In this document: positions 62,668 to 64,000 of the stretch, one piece after another
Position numbering within the stretch: the stretch's first letter is position 1
Layout: every line of letters begins with the position of its first letter
Origin: Gymnorhina tibicen
Taxonomy: Eukaryota > Chordata > Aves > Passeriformes > Artamidae
Assembly (NCBI GenBank): GCA_013399875.1
Contig: VXAZ01006779.1
Span: 1,372,010 to 1,436,009 of the forward strand
DNA: 64,000 nucleotides
Direction of reading: 5' to 3'
The notes under the pieces: generated by a model
What the model saw: only the letters and a program-made list of their open reading frames with translations
Told to the model about the DNA's origin: nothing
Database searches by the model: none
Translations under genes and position numbers: made by a program

Positions 62668-64000
62668 CCTTCCCCCAGGTTACAAGATTGTATGGTCCTT
62701 CTATTTGTCCTGATTCTAAATTTTTAATCAAAACTGGGGGGTTCTCTTTCAGTTTTGCTTTTTTGTTGTTTAAGAAATGTCTGTAAATGGGAGGATCAGG
62801 CTCTTCTGCAGAGCTATTCAAAAAATTGTAAACATACAAAGCTTTATTCAACCTCTTTTGAGGTGTAGCCTGGGCTTTTTCAAAAGTTCCTGCTGGTTGA
62901 ATTTGCAGAAAGGTCCTGCGAGTCATCTTTTTAATGTCATCCAACGCTGTTTTGGGTAAATTAACTTGATTATCATTTTGGTCATCAGGAGGGTCACCAG
63001 TCAGCTTAGATATGGTAAGGGTACGGAGGTCTGCATCAGTACTTTGTCTATAAGTGGCTAGGACCCCTGTAAGCAATCTCTTCCATTTGAATTCCCATAG
63101 CATATATTGTGAATCTGTGAGAATTATACTAGCAAGGTTTTTACAGTCATTTGGTGTAAGTGTGTGTCCGTCTAGGGTACTTTTCAGCAGTTGCTTAAAA
63201 TATGGGGAGCAGATGCCACTGTCTTTTATTGCTTTTCGCAACTCTTTTATCTCATGAGTTGGGATAGCTACCCATGTTCTGGGACTGCCGGCTTGCTGGC
63301 TAAATAGCACAGGCATAGCTAAAGAATTTAGACTTTCTTCCTTGCAAATCTGGCGTCTGACTTCATGCCAGTCTGTTAATTGAAAATTACGAAAACATTT
63401 TTGGGAGTCCTCTAATTTTGGGATTACTGCTGGCGAATTTTCAGGGTTCAGTGTCTTATTTTGGCTCAAGAAATCTGTCCCGAACACTGGGGGGGCTGTT
63501 GAGCTGCTTGGGAACAGACTTAGTTCTTTTTCTGAATTTTTTTGTATTGGGATCAAAGGGTTGGCATTTGCAGGGGCAAAATAGTTCTCTGTCTGTCCTG
63601 TATTTGTTAAGGCAGCTGTTATATTCCACGCTCCCCCTCCTCGTTGCACGGTTTGTGTGCCTGGCTGTGGTTGTGAAAACGCGGCTGCGTATTCGAAGAG
63701 GTGCGGCGGTGCCCCGGTGCTGCTCGGGTCGGCTGCGGGATGCGGCGGCGGAGGCAGCGGAAGGACCGCGGGGGGCTGTGGCCGTGCAGGAGCTGCTGGC
63801 TGCTGCTGTGCTGAGGGTACCAGAGGCACTGCTGTGCTCGGATGAGTCAGCGCGGAGTGATGGTGCTGGACTGGGGGTTGTAGCAACTGCGCATGCGTGG
63901 CTTGGGTCATCATGGTGGCTGGTTGAGGCGCGGGCGGTTTGGGGAGCGCGGGACGTAGTGGAGATGGCACGGCATGGCCCGGGGCCACGGCGGCGAGCAG

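Larger units (their letters stand above)
60799..64000 (-). mobile_element. Internally deleted class II endogenous retrovirus, continues past right edge
   Basis: In order on the minus strand it holds part of gag, the C-terminal end of integrase, an env fragment in two frames, a polypurine tract and a 3' LTR (60799-61431). The 5' LTR and the start of gag lie outside the window. Most of pol and most of the env surface subunit are deleted. Gag resembles betaretroviruses and the env transmembrane subunit resembles alpharetroviruses, a mixture known among avian class II ERVs. The flanking hexamer next to the LTR is GTATGA (60793-60798); its partner cannot be seen. It is far GC-richer in gag than its surroundings. 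Confidence 0.93.
62495..64000 (-). pseudogene. gag-pol: Endogenous retroviral gag fused in frame to integrase C-terminus, partial
   Basis: The frame is open from the window edge; 63988 is a GTG codon, not a true start, and the real gag start lies outside. Counting from 63988, residues 1-120 are rich in proline, alanine and glutamine, as in matrix-linker regions. Residues about 200-365 resemble the N-terminal capsid domain of betaretroviruses (TDWHEVRRQICKEE, IKELRKAIKDSG). At about residue 369 (near 62885) the capsid stops before its major homology region and integrase begins (KAQATPQKRLNKALY), through PPVLIKNLESGQIEGPY and KWVPAKNVKPYH, its C-terminal domain. The join keeps frame. The rest of capsid, nucleocapsid, protease, reverse transcriptase, RNase H and the integrase core are missing. 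Past 62536 the frame crosses the N into unrelated sequence. Confidence 0.9.

Noticed and set aside
1..64000. CRISPR arrays, bacterial operons, tRNA or rRNA genes
   Set aside because: There are no regularly spaced direct repeats with unique spacers, no recognisable tRNA or rRNA sequence, and the repeats are all of avian type.
1..64000. Host exons in the long AT-rich stretches
   Set aside because: Candidate frames of 60-108 codons lack domain likeness, composition change or flanking splice signals strong enough to support a call by eye.

Overview
This window looks like gene-poor bird DNA, probably from a songbird-like genome. The evidence is repeat content only: several CR1 LINE pieces ending in the typical avian CR1 3' tail, ERVL-type LTRs of the kind common in birds, and a class II endogenous retrovirus (ERV) with a betaretrovirus-like gag and an alpharetrovirus-like env. 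I recognise no host protein-coding exon, tRNA, rRNA or CRISPR array. The unique DNA is AT-rich, with stop codons closely spaced in all frames.

Layout. Positions 1-4.8 kb are unique AT-rich DNA, then a solo LTR (4838-5360). A second LTR family member lies at 8242-8813. A CR1 3' end (9645-10681) is split by a class II solo LTR (9756-10279) with perfect 6-bp target-site duplications. Positions 10.7-26.9 kb are mostly unique, with CR1 pieces (12424, 18366), one ERVL-type LTR (13867-14416) and an unassigned GC-rich block (21360-21785). A solo LTR with a perfect 5-bp duplication is at 26941-27561. CR1 pieces (32605-33305, 38540-38704, 41496-41650) and LTRs (34295-34583, 36567-37584) follow. At 39352-41443 one ERVL LTR carries two further LTR insertions, so three elements are nested. 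A long 1084-bp solo LTR is at 44346-45429, further LTRs at 50747-51301 and 55472-56071, and more CR1 remains at 52690-54900. A second copy of the 4838-5360 LTR lies in the opposite orientation at 59697-60221.

The only recognisable proteins belong to a decayed provirus on the minus strand, from 60799 to beyond the right edge. It keeps part of gag joined in frame to the C-terminal end of integrase, a short env surface-protein fragment, a frameshifted env transmembrane subunit, a polypurine tract and the 3' LTR. Protease, reverse transcriptase, RNase H, the integrase core and most of the surface protein are missing. A single N at 62535 sits between two nearly identical 132-bp copies, so assembly there is suspect.

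Nothing here forms a working pathway. The useful content is the order of insertions: CR1 first, then ERVL-type LTRs, then younger LTRs inside them.
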